A DNA stretch of 64,000 nt from Liolophura sinensis (taxonomy: Eukaryota > Mollusca > Polyplacophora > Chitonida > Chitonidae). The position numbers and the translations under genes were made by a program. The stretch is taken from NCBI RefSeq assembly GCF_032854445.1, contig NC_088295.1, positions 84,426,644 to 84,490,643 of the forward strand. Direction: 5' to 3'. Below, piece by piece: positions 54,891 through 64,000 of the stretch. Each line of letters starts with the position of its first letter. Positions within the stretch are counted from its first letter, which is position 1. Under the pieces are notes generated by a model. It did not search any database. It was not told the DNA's origin and saw only the letters and a program-made list of their open reading frames with translations.

Positions 54891-57438
54891 ATGTTGAAAT
54901 ACGTGGCTTTCTTTGCTCTCTTGGGCTTTGCTTGGGTATGTTATTTTTTACCACCTATGACACTCCTTTTTTTTAATAGGCAACATCTTAATTATCAATC
55001 CTCTATCAAGCGTATTAGGTATTGCATATTTTGCTTCTCGGACACTTTGATTCCCTATAACATGTTAAGCAAAGGACAAGTTTGGGTGTTGTCAATACAT
55101 GTCTAGAAATGCAATTATAAGAAAAGGAAAATTACGTAACCATCCATCAGCCTGTATGCATTTGTTCTGTTCAGAATAGTTTTATGAGCACATGTCTAAA
55201 TACACACACACATGCACTTTACATATGCTCACAAGCAAAAGATGCAGAATAGCTCAAATGCATTAGATTAGTTTTATTATGCTTGGGTTTGCAGTCACAA
55301 TCTTCCCCAGCAGCTCAGGCCACCGCAATGACCGCCGCGCCCGTTGGATCCACCGCACCCGCCAGCCCATACAAATTCTTCTACGATAAATTTTACGTAA
55401 GTATGAAAATTCTATGTACTTGGTATCTTGAATATTAGTTAGTAGGCCTATTACAGTTCAGTATGTCGGTTATTATTTGTAAAAAGAGAGAAACTTTAAC
55501 GACTTGTACAGGCCAAGATGTCATAGGCCTCATATTTATGACTGGCTTTGGCGGCAGTAAAGTCTTCGTTGACTTCTTTGAAGAACTGAGTGTTATTTCA
55601 CCGTCACGCGGCGTATTGTCCTGCCTGATTTTGTAGATCTGCGGGGAAAATGTTGAGTAATGCCTATACAGATTGGCAGAGATTAAATGAAGAGTTCGTT
55701 CGACAATTCCACCTTCGGCCCACGACATCACCTCATGATATGTTCTTAAATAGGACCTGTGACGTAGGTAGGCCACGCGACCATATCGTCTCAGCTGAGG
55801 TTGGCATTTATCCATATGGCTATGATAGTTACTGCAAAAGCCTATCAGTATAAACTCAATGGAATGGTTTCTTCAAAATTTTCTTCCACATTGACTTCAA
55901 GAGACACAAATGCTCGAGATTGTAATGTGTTGTAATATTACATCTCAACAGTTATATTTATTTATTTGATTATTCCTTAAATCCATTTACTCATATAATT
56001 TTTCACTTATACGATGACGATCAGTTTTATGAGTGAAGGAATGCCGTGATAAACCGCCGACCTGTGGCAAGTTGGTGACGAACTTGCCTACATGTGACGT
56101 ACAGATATGCACGCCATTTTGATGGAAGGCAGGCGGTCTTAAACTTAAACTGCATTAGACTGCGCAAGAGACCAAGACACCACAATTAAGCACTGAAGGA
56201 GAGGGAATCTACAAATTTCCCCTCCAAGGCCGGGATCGAACCCCCATGCACCTTGTGAGTTCTGTAGCCATTGAAAGGCGGGCGTCATTAGCCTCTAGAC
56301 CATGACCCGCACTCTGCTCCACTTTTAAAATGTGGTAGTTTTGGCAGTACAGAAGAGACCAACATAGTACGTAGCATACGACATGTCGAGCTAATGAATA
56401 AATCTGTGATTTTGGTTTTTATTTAATTTTTTTACTTTCTTTTTTCCACAGCATCAGATCGTGATGATGACGTCAGACTCCTGCTACTTCCACCAGCTGA
56501 GTCGTGAAGAGCGTTACGACGCTCAGGACGCGGCCGGGCTCAAGGCCATCGAGGTGAGAGGAGGAGGAGAGAAGGGAGGACGGGACTGGGGGTGGTTGTG
56601 GAAAGGCATGATTGCTTCACTGGGGGGAGGGGGGCGGTGATATATTTTGTAATTAATTGGTGCACTTTGGGTTAGAGGTATACATGTATATTACAAAGGG
56701 TGTCCGACGTTGCCAAGAGAAAGAAAAATTTTAGAGGCAAATGGCCTCAGGGGTAAATGTTACCTCATCCACCTCACCCACAATTTGTGGTCATGTAAAA
56801 TTTTTGCAGTTCATAGTCTCACGCTTTGTATCCGACCACAATTACGAAGGCTTGGCCTTAACTATGCGTTAGTCAAAAAAATTGTCCACCCGGTTTTCAA
56901 TACGGTTTGGCTCACTTGTTGCCGGTCATATATATCAGCGTAATTACCGGCTAGTCAGCTTGCCGAGACATTTGATTTTTATGTCACCCATTGGAAAACC
57001 GTGACTTTGGGAAGGCGATCTTTTTGCAATTCAAGAGTTATTAAAACCGAGGCAGATTCTGGGAAAAGGAACAACCAAAACAGCGTCACAAATATGCCTA
57101 AAAATCTCAGAACTGTCGTACCTGTGATCAACATTATACGGTTGATGAGAACAACAAAGAATCAAAACTACAGGGTTTGAATGTTAATCGATAATCCATC
57201 TTCTTACAATGAAGAAGTTGGTATTTCACAACTCGTAATTCATTTAATAGTATTTTCTATATTTGTAAATAGTGTATTATTTTTAAACTATTTGTAGACC
57301 AAAATCCTGGCTGCCGAGAAGAAATTAGAAGAGTTTGGAACGGAGACTCAGAGTAACCTACACTTCTACTCGTACAGCTTCGAGATCAGACAGGCTTGTA
57401 GAGACAAAGACACCTACAAGATATCCAGCAGTGGTTAG
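54891..57438 (+). CDS. Small secreted protein, 129 aa, unknown family
   Basis: Four exons, 54891-54935, 55295-55396, 56452-56553 and 57298-57438 (TAG), join with AG/GT sites and all introns in phase 0; the two middle exons are exactly 34 codons each. The product begins MLKYVAFFALLGFAW, a plain signal peptide ending near the first intron. An Ala/Ser/Thr/Pro-rich linker follows (AQATAMTAAPVGSTAPAS), then an aromatic segment (SPYKFFYDKFYHQIVMM). The C-terminal half is charged and probably helical (REERYDAQDAAGLKAIE, ILAAEKKLEEF). There are only two cysteines, near residues 60 and 117, which could form one disulfide. There is no other membrane segment. I recognise no family. The exons are GC-rich against an AT-rich background, which supports coding. 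A TATA box lies upstream, and a 3'-UTR exon with AATAAA lies downstream. Confidence 0.8.
55496..55663 (-). pseudogene. Decayed exon related to the fragment at 59333-59476
   Basis: On the - strand, inside the first long intron of the 129-aa gene, one frame reads NIFPADLQNQAGQYAA, then TGA, R, TGA, then NNTQFFKEVNEDFTAAKASH, KYEAYDILACTSR and TAA. The + strand exon-like block near 59.4 kb has DLQNQ..AA..SQHYHERVN..AYKCL in the same order. The two in-frame stops make this a pseudogene fragment. Its end (YDILAC) also faintly resembles the end of the 129-aa protein (FEIRQAC). The homology is by eye only. Confidence 0.45.
55952..56312 (-). repeat. Full-length SINE with a different tRNA-like head
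   Basis: The - strand has a tRNA-like head from 56312 with A-box-like TGGTCTAGAGG and a perfect B-box GGTTCGATCCC. It ends on the left in a diverged form of the 3' domain shared with the other SINEs and a (TAAA)n-type tail. The head differs from that of the copy at 784-1044. It lies in the third intron of the 129-aa gene. Acceptor-stem halves do not pair, so this is no functional tRNA. Confidence 0.7.
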
Positions 57439-57485
57439 GCCGGGCAGAGATCAACCCAGAATTCTATATCCAATTAATTCGCAAG

Positions 57486-57567
57486 GTATACTGAGTTTGA
57501 GACAGTGTAATCCAGATTTCCCATCGATCAGTTTGATAGAAACCAATATTAAACATTACTTAGAATA

Positions 57568-57626
<59 letters not shown>

Positions 57627-58125
57627 GTAAGTTTGGTTATGACTGACATCACTGCATGCATGCACTATATACCACCATGTACACCCTATCCAAAAGTACG
57701 CTTTGGTTTTCATCATACAATTTACCTTTTTTCCAAGCAAGACTCATTCAGAACAAATTTCATCTCATTAATTTGAGCGTTTATAGCTTATGTAACTCAC
57801 TGGCTCTTAAATATACAACGCATAAGTCATATAATTTTGGACAGTTTACATGTAATGAGTAGAATGACTTATGGTAAGAACTGTTACCATCCAATGTGCA
57901 TAACGGCTGTCTTGTATGTACGTTACAAGGCCATGCTTCATAATTGTGCACATGAAATCACTCAAATCACGCAATTAGACCCTGTTAACGGAGCCGGTAT
58001 GAATATGGACCTCACACTGGTGTGTCATTATGTTGTGTTCTCTTTCAGAGGAGACTCGAGTTGAAGTTTCTGGGATCACCTTAATGTCAAATAATGGTTA
58101 ATAAATATTTTACAACAATCATGGC
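57486..58125 (+). other. 3'-UTR intron and terminal UTR exon of the 129-aa gene
   Basis: After the stop codon, AAG|GTATAC at 57485/57486 is a good donor and TTCTCTTTCAG|AGGAG at 58048/58049 a strong acceptor. The downstream piece carries AATAAA at 58100-58105, so cleavage near 58.12 kb is expected. The stop codon ends 47 nt before the junction, just inside the usual distance tolerated by nonsense-mediated decay. The (TA)n tract lies in this intron. Confidence 0.5.
57570..57623 (+). repeat. (TA)n microsatellite
   Basis: About 26 uninterrupted TA units. Short ORFs reading IYIYIY on both strands are products of this repeat. Confidence 0.95.
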
Positions 58126-58212
58126 TTAGTTGTCTGCATTGCCTTATTCATTATTCGGAGATGAACCTAAGAGTTTTCGACAAGTTGTAATCTTTGGATT
58201 AAGTCGACAGGG

Positions 58213-58262
58213 CATGGTTGAACTATTGCCGACGTGGCCTTAAGCCATAATCATTTAGTGAT
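58213..58262 (+). repeat. SINE tail of the second family
   Basis: CATGGTTGAACTATTGCCGA, then CGTGGCCTTAAGCCATAATC and ATTTAG match the tails at 47463 and 8137. Confidence 0.65.
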
Positions 58263-58639
58263 TGGATTAATGTGGGAGAAAACTGGGCAAAAGCCGGGAT
58301 GACCACCCGCATGTGTCCTCCTCAGTGTTCTTGTCTTTAAATCACCATGTTACCTGAGGCGGAGAACCTTTTCTCGAATCTATTGGTCCTAAAGCAATTT
58401 CGAAACGCAAGAAGCGTTCGACGTCCCTCCCTGTTCGGTCTGACAATATGGCGCATGTCCATCTGAGAGAGGGATAACATGGGTCCGTAGAGGGACAACA
58501 TCAACTGGACTCACATCAATGGCATTGGTGAGAGGCTTCTGAGTCACGTGCATTCGACCCACGTACATGGCTTAGCTGAAACCAAGTTTGGCGCAATATG
58601 TGCATCGACACAAGGAGGAATTGCAGTTGGTCTGTAACC

Positions 58640-58762
58640 TGTTTTAAGGTTATATCGGGCGCACTACGGTTACCCATAAAAGTCACAACCCTCGAGGTGA
58701 AAAGCTCTGTACTACATGTACAATGTATGTCGTTAAACAACAATCAAATAAATAAATAATTC
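58640..58762 (+). repeat. SINE 3' end with (AAAT)n tail
   Basis: ATGTCGTTAAACAACAATCA followed by AATAAATAAATAA is the usual end of the 'acgccgtac' SINE in forward orientation. The upstream body is worn. Confidence 0.55.
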
Positions 58763-58769
58763 GTTGCAA

Positions 58770-59330
58770 CAACAGTGTGTGTATTACCAACTCAGGCAAC
58801 CGTCAACCAAATCATCAACCAGCGATTTATGCAATCTTCCTATCCATGTAGACTAATACATCGATGAACAATTTACACTGAGATACTTTGATGTAAAGGA
58901 CAATTGCTTGCCTGTTCAGATTGAATCAAGACATCGCTGCGTCTAGCCACGCGCAAGGCCGAAAGACTGACAATCTGGCCGTTAGTCTTAATCATCCATT
59001 CATTGTGTCTCTAGTGAGCGTGTTTTGTGGTGATTTTAATGATCCTCCCCTCTACACATGTATACATTTTACTGTCAGGTATGTTGATATTTGTGACTAA
59101 CCGACAATAGCCCTATAGTTATAGCCTGATTACCCGTGCGTCGCACAGCATACGTCGGTTTCATACTATATACATGATGAAGTTCAGTTGTAGGTCAGGA
59201 CAAGATCAGCAACAAAAAAGAAACATCAAAATAAATATAGGCATTAAAATTATTTTAAAAGACACAGTCATCGGTTCAGGCTGTTTGATTTATTTTATCT
59301 GGGTGCATATAGTACATATAATTTACGTAC
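58770..59330. other. Intergenic space between the two small secreted-protein genes
   Basis: No exon was recognised. A SINE-like phrase (GTCTTAATCATCCATTCATT) is at about 58985. Confidence 0.4.
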
Positions 59331-59332
59331 AG

Positions 59333-59476
59333 CACATAAATGACAATCCAGATCTTCTTGTAGACCTACAAAATCAAGAAACAAGTGCTGCCTATAATTT
59401 CTCCCAACACTACCATGAGAGGGTAAATAAGTATAACGATAGAGCAGAGAACTATTCAGCTTATAAATGCTTATAG
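59333..59476 (+). other. Possible terminal exon of a third small-protein gene
   Basis: After TTTACGTACAG the frame reads HINDNPDLLVDLQNQETS, then AAYNFSQHYHERVNKYND and RAENYSAYKCL, TAG. The composition is protein-like, and the decayed - strand copy at 55496-55663 shares DLQNQ, AA, Q..E.VN and AY in order. The acceptor lacks a good pyrimidine tract and no upstream exon or signal peptide was found on the + strand, so it may itself be a relic. Confidence 0.38.
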
Positions 59477-59721
59477 AAACATCACGTTTCAGGTAATACT
59501 TCATTCACATACAAAGTTCATAGATACATTTTTGTTGAAGGTCTGAGAGAAAGCGTTTATCAGACTTCAGAGGTCATCTTCGGTATTTTGTCTAAAATTA
59601 ATGCGAATAATTCTTGAAATATAAGACCTGAATTCTTGAAACATATAAGTTCAGATTGTTCCTGATATCAATAAAACTGCACTTATTAGCTTTTGTATTG
59701 TAGTACTAGACTGTAATTACC

Positions 59722-61305
59722 TTAATGTTCCTCGTGGATTGCACTCAGGATGGTAGGGCAAGCCTTCTTGATTTCATCACTTAAAATTCCTTTCGCGTGA
59801 AAATGCCTGAATGTTTTGGCTTGCTCAGTATGTTTCAGTAGACCCCGCTACAACAGAACACACAAACCGCTATGTCACTTCAAAGCAAATGCATTTCTTA
59901 CACATTTTAGCGAGACATAACTCAAATATGTTAGATATACAGCTTGGAAAACACGTCACACAGATACTTTCAAGAAATCCTTTTGCATTCAGATTCCATA
60001 ATGCTTTTACTTATCTAAAAGTTATCTTACTAATATCTCTACCATATAGGATTGCATATTCTAAACTTTCTTTTAAAAATCTTATCAAGCATACTCTACA
60101 AGCAATTATATCATCCGCAATGTTTTATTTTGATTAGCTTACTCCTACCTCTAATTTTAACAGCCCATCAGCTGTTTGGGCCTCCGTCACTTGTTCAGGG
60201 GTTATATGAAGGCCGTAACAACCAGAGTCTGTCTTCATCACCAACGCATGCTGTCAGTTACAAGGAGTATATTGATATGAGTGAATATGCTATTTTCGTA
60301 CGTGACACAAAAAGCAACATTACCAGGCTGAAAAATACAAAGATAACCTGAATTTTGAAAATTCAAGTGTATTTGTTAAAAGATGTTGACTAACCGTTTT
60401 CTTTTCAAGCTCTGTCCTATATCAGTCAGTGAGACATATACAGTCGGTGTCAGATACTTCCCTGTTAATCGATTTGTCTTTCAATTCTATCCCTCAAGCA
60501 GACAGGTGTGTGCTGTGGGTGCCAAATATTTCCCTGTTAATCTATTTGTCTCTAATTCGATCCATCAAGCAGACAGGTGTGTGCGGTCGGTGTCAAATAT
60601 TTCCCTGTTAACCTTTTTGTCTAAATTCTGTCTATCAAGCAGACAATCGTATATATAATACTATAGTATTACATAGTATATAATGGTTAACTCACAGGCG
60701 GGTGTAAAATTTTTAATACGAGCAGAAATGAAATAAATAAGGTATTGGAAATTTGAAACTTACATGCGTGGCGTCTATGAGCCAAAGAGGATTGGAAGCG
60801 CTGAATGTGTGGTCAGTGATCGGGGCATGTGTAGAGTGAGGGTGCGGGGTGTGTGTAGGCTGGACATGTTGTGTGTGGGTGTGGTGCGGGTGATGTGTGC
60901 GACCGGCAGTTGTGGCGTCCTGGCTGTGAACCTAGAACAGATACACATACATGTATGATGTTAGCAATAGTCGTTCACAAACAGGTCAACATTACACACA
61001 CTTTTCGCTATGCAAGATGATGAAAAAATACGATATGAAGATCAATGAATCAGATTATGAGCTATCATAGGTATATCAAACAAGTTAAAATGTGGACTAA
61101 TTTCATTAGCTTTATTTCCTAATGACCTCGTATAAACTATAGTCTACCTACCAGGTAAGTAAATTTAACAAGTTATAAGCATAAGGGTCTATGATATCTT
61201 TAGTATATCCCTTCATACCTCATCCACGTAACCTTGTCACATTAACATATACATGTATATACTTACCAGAGCCAAAGAAACACAGATCACGACAATAGTA
61301 AACAT
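59722..61305 (-). CDS. Histidine-rich small secreted protein, 110 aa, unknown family
   Basis: Three exons on the - strand, 61305-61267, 60931-60764 and 59847-59722 (TAA), join with phase-0 introns. Donors are both GTAAGT, and acceptors are TCTGTTCTAG and TTCTGTTGTAG. Exon 1 encodes MFTIVVICVSLAL, a signal-peptide core. Exon 2 is His/Thr/Pro-rich (TAGRTHHPHHTHTQHVQ, THTPHPHSTHAPITDHTF) with 13 His in 56 residues. Exon 3 (RGLLKHTEQAKTFRHFHAKG, ILSDEIKKACPTILSAIHEEH) ends in a compact helical-looking tail. In all, 18 of 110 residues are His and there is one cysteine outside the signal peptide. I know no family match. His clusters suggest binding of Zn, Cu or Ni, or pH-dependent behaviour, and the lone Cys could link dimers; both are inference. 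A TATA box lies 65 bp upstream. The gene faces the 129-aa gene. Confidence 0.78.
60441..60650 (+). repeat. 71-bp tandem repeat, three copies
   Basis: Units start near 60441, 60513 and 60584, each containing CGGTGTCAAATATTTCCCTG and ending ATCAAGCAGACAGGTGTGTG or close to it. The array lies in the second intron of the histidine-rich gene. The ORFs seen here follow from the repeat. Confidence 0.85.
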
Positions 61306-61370
61306 CTTGAATCTTTGTCGCTTATTTGCTTCTACAAATAAAATTCGTAAAAACACAAACCCATTGCCCA

Positions 61371-61378
61371 TTTATATA
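61371..61378 (-). promoter_or_regulatory. TATA box of the histidine-rich gene
   Basis: On the - strand GGTATATAAATGGG contains TATATAAA, 66-73 bp before the ATG at 61305. This predicts a start near 61345 and a 5' UTR of about 40 nt. Confidence 0.6.
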
Positions 61379-61866
61379 CCTGTATCATTCCTACGCTTTT
61401 GGCTGTTATCAATGAGAACATAACATTCTGCTGGCGTGGGTTGTATCTGTTTTACTCTGATATGCCCTATACTGCGACCAAAGGTTACATAATACATATA
61501 TATATATACTGCATGACAGTTTTGGCTGAGATGTTCGAAACACCCCAAATGACCATAAACTTGCCCATTTTTCCTGATTGTGAGAGCTCTATTTATTTTA
61601 GAAAGGTGCTTTGAGGCTTTCTAGTAACATGGGATGATATTCTACTAGAAAATTTTCAGCACCGAAAATAATTTTTCGTGACGTTGATTTACCTCTGAAA
61701 ATGCATTTTTCCTGCATTGGTGTAAGCATTTTGCCTAGCTGGCTGTAACGAATTCAGGGAATCTCTTAAATATAACAGGATGTTCTGGTTGATAAAAGAC
61801 TGTTTCATTCAGATTTTGGAAGATATTTTCGTAATAAATCTGAAGAAAAATAATGAAAGGTCACAA

Positions 61867-62412
61867 TATTTTTCTTCAAGCAATGGTTGACTCTCCTGAG
61901 GTGGTTTTCTTTCCAGCTCATCATGTACGCATTGTGACATGGGCAGCCATTCTCGATTCCGTGGTCATAAATGTATGGTCTAAATACATGTGTGCATGAG
62001 TTTAACACTTAAACTAACCAGTTTATTGCATCAGTATCTGTCTATCTACTATAAGAAACCACACTGACAATCGACAGGGAATAGGTTTTTTGACATGACA
62101 GCCAAATATCACGTGACGCTTTCAGCACTAGTGGTTGATTAAACTCATAAGGGCTTCTCCAACATGGTTACTCGGAATGAATTGTCCGTCAGTGCCACAT
62201 CCCCAATGCTTCATCTGCTCGGCTTTCAAAACTATACATAATTTTTACATATTTTTCTATAATAACTGTGTTCTATATCTTTTTTTCTTTATATATATAG
62301 TAGCAGGCCTACGTCACTTTAATATGCACGTACACTGTAGAATTGTTCATATTTAGTTAGATGTTCATCTTAAAGGATATCTACCGAGCTGGCATCTTCA
62401 CCAATAAAGCAC
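61867..62412 (+). repeat. Left arm of a large inverted repeat
   Basis: Reading rightward, blocks such as AGTTTAACACTTAAACTAAC, ACTATAAGAAACCACAC, TTACATATTTTTCT, ACTTTAATATGCACGTACAC and AAAGGATATCTACCGAGCTG recur in the same order, reverse-complemented, in 63411-64000. Similarity is roughly four in five bases by eye, with small gaps. Confidence 0.85.
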
Positions 62413-62811
62413 ATACTTATGTGGAAATTGACCTTTGTCTTTAAAAAAAAGCTTTGTTTTTCCGAGTTAATGATATTTCAATATGATCACCTTTACCCCA
62501 GTGGATTTGTCACCCGATGAGGGGAAAACGATTTCCCCTATACCAAACTGTGTTCTGCATTCAGTAACCTGCAGACTATGATATTTACACTCCGGGGAAA
62601 TATGCCCCCAGAAATTTAAGATCCTTCTGCACAGAATTTTTGTGAAACACTTGCCATTAGAAATGCAGACCGCCCAAGCACATGCTCTGTGCACTGTCCT
62701 ATTTTCAGCACATTCATGATAACGCACGTGATAAATTACTAAGCAGTGTAACTCTCATTCTAGGATCTAATCTAATTTTACGTCCGTCATATGCATCTTT
62801 CAAAGAAAAAA

Positions 62812-62998
62812 AAAATATTTCACTAACACGACGGCAGCCAGCATTGTGGTGGGAAGAAAACCGAACCCGAGCCCGGGGAAAACCCCCAACCATCTACAGG
62901 TTGCTGACAGCTCCCCACGTACGACCAGAGAGGAAGCAAGCATGAGCTTGGCTCGAACTCACAGCGACCGCATCTGTGAGAGGCTGCTGGGTCAATGG
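62812..62998 (-). repeat. SINE copy within the inverted-repeat spacer
   Basis: AATATTTCACTAACACGACG, then GCAGCCAGCATTGTGGTGG, ACCATCTACAGGTTGCTGAC and TCGAACTCACAGCGACCGCA give a well-preserved SINE body in reverse orientation. Confidence 0.8.
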
Positions 62999-63410
62999 CT
63001 ACAATTCAGATGTATTTGAGACTAATTAATATGGGTTAGATGCAGCATGATACCTAGTGTATATTTTTTTATATGGGCAACTTTATAATGACAATAATGG
63101 CATTCCATGCATGCACCAAAAATTTGTATTTTCTAAATTCATTTGGTTTTAGGTAATACCTCTTGTGACGTGTTGTTGTAGGAATCATTATTATGAGTCA
63201 AATGGAAGCTATGGTAATTAGTGGGAATTAGTACGAGCCGCCTCAGCTGAGTACAATGTACCTCTTCTACAAATAAAAGTAAGCTGAAGATGTTTAACCA
63301 GTTAAATGTTGTTGAGTTTAGGTTCCCATTTTATCTCCTCTTTGTCGTCTCTGCATGTATTCGTCTTTAAAAGTGAACATAAAGTCCGCCACCATATGTA
63401 CATGGAAAAA

Positions 63411-64000
63411 AAGCTTTATTGGTGAAGATGTCAGCTCGGTAGATATCCTTTAAGATGACGTCTATCTAAACATGAACAAGTCTTTACAGTGTACGTGCAT
63501 ATTAAAGTGAACATAAACTCCGCCACTATATATACATAGAAAAAATGATATAGGGCATAATTATCACAGAAAAATATGTAAAAAATTCTTTAAACTTTTG
63601 AAAGCCGAGAAGATGAAGTTCAGCGTTGTGGATGTGACACTGATGAACAATTCACTCCGAGTAGCCAAGTTGTAGAAGCCCCTATGAAATTGGCCAATCA
63701 CAAGCGATGAAAATGTCACGTGATAATTGACTGAAAACCCATTCACCCGCATTTTTGGTCAAAAAACGTATTTGCCATCGATTGTCTGTGTGGTTTCTTA
63801 TAGTGGATAGGCAGATATCGATGCAATAGACCGGATTTGGCGGTTAGTTTAAGTGTTAAACTGATGCATTTTGGGCCACACATTTATGAACAGGGAACTG
63901 AGAACGACTGTCCGACTCACAATGCATACATATTGGGCAGGATACTGCAGTAACTTGTCAGGGTGAGCTTTCAAGAAAACCCCCTCATTACATGAAGAAA
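63411..64000 (-). repeat. Right arm of the large inverted repeat (runs to the window edge)
   Basis: The reverse complement follows the left arm from ACCAATAAAGC and GTAGATATCCTTTAA through to TTTCTTCATGTAATG at the very end, which pairs with TTTCTTCAAGCAATG near 61871. The match is still present at base 64000, so the arm probably continues outside. Confidence 0.8.

Noticed and set aside
56226-56312. A tRNA gene on the - strand
   Set aside because: A- and B-box-like motifs are present, but acceptor-stem halves do not pair and a SINE body and tail follow.
57335-57740. ORFs with IYIYIY runs on both strands
   Set aside because: They arise from the (TA)n microsatellite; on the + strand the ORF uses the wrong frame through a real exon.
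60383-60658. 91-aa + strand ORF with internal repeats
   Set aside because: Product of the 71-bp tandem array inside an intron of the histidine-rich gene.
60764-60958. 64-aa + strand ORF rich in Val/Gly/Arg
   Set aside because: It is the antisense of the histidine-rich exon, which has exact splice borders and partners on the - strand.

Overview
This window is animal nuclear DNA: AT-rich, with short exons, long introns, canonical GT/AG splice sites, TATA boxes, AATAAA signals and many short interspersed repeats. Several copies of a tRNA-derived SINE share a 3' end that reads 'acgccgtactt(c)aagaatatttcactta' on one strand. SINEs of this type are widespread in molluscs and related marine lophotrochozoans, so a bivalve or other mollusc is my best guess; the species cannot be told.

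Layout. (1) 1-5.1 kb, + strand: the last nine coding exons of sorting nexin 4 (SNX4), whose 5' part lies left of the window. (2) 5.1-12.6 kb: convergent intergenic/3'-UTR space with repeats and one orphan exon-like block at 10.1 kb. (3) 12.6-27.4 kb, - strand: an 18-exon coding region for an R3H/SUZ-domain RNA-binding protein of the R3HDM1/R3HDM2/encore family, rebuilt here as about 1,110 aa. Its introns hold a piggyBac-like TTAA element and a Kolobok-like TTAA element with a decayed THAP domain. (4) 27.5-54.7 kb: a gene-poor stretch that probably holds the R3HDM 5' UTR and promoter; only weak candidates are visible (33.23, 45.4-45.6 and 51.0-51.5 kb). (5) 54.8-61.4 kb: two convergent, TATA-box-driven genes for small secreted proteins that I do not recognise. 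One is a 129-aa protein on the + strand, the other a 110-aa histidine-rich protein on the - strand. All their coding introns are phase 0. Between and inside them are two related exon-like fragments on opposite strands, one with stop codons in frame. (6) 61.87 kb to the right edge: a large inverted repeat with arms over 500 bp that seems to run past the window end.

SNX4 (endosomal recycling, autophagy) and R3HDM (RNA binding) are ordinary conserved genes that happen to be neighbours. The less ordinary part is the right-hand 10 kb: a small, rearranged locus of short secreted-protein genes. Its two intact genes were assembled from exons too short to stand out as ORFs, and its inverted repeat predicts a further copy to the right. 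All exon joins were checked by hand for frame and splice dinucleotides. No alignment or database search was run, so family names rest on remembered family features and are marked as such.
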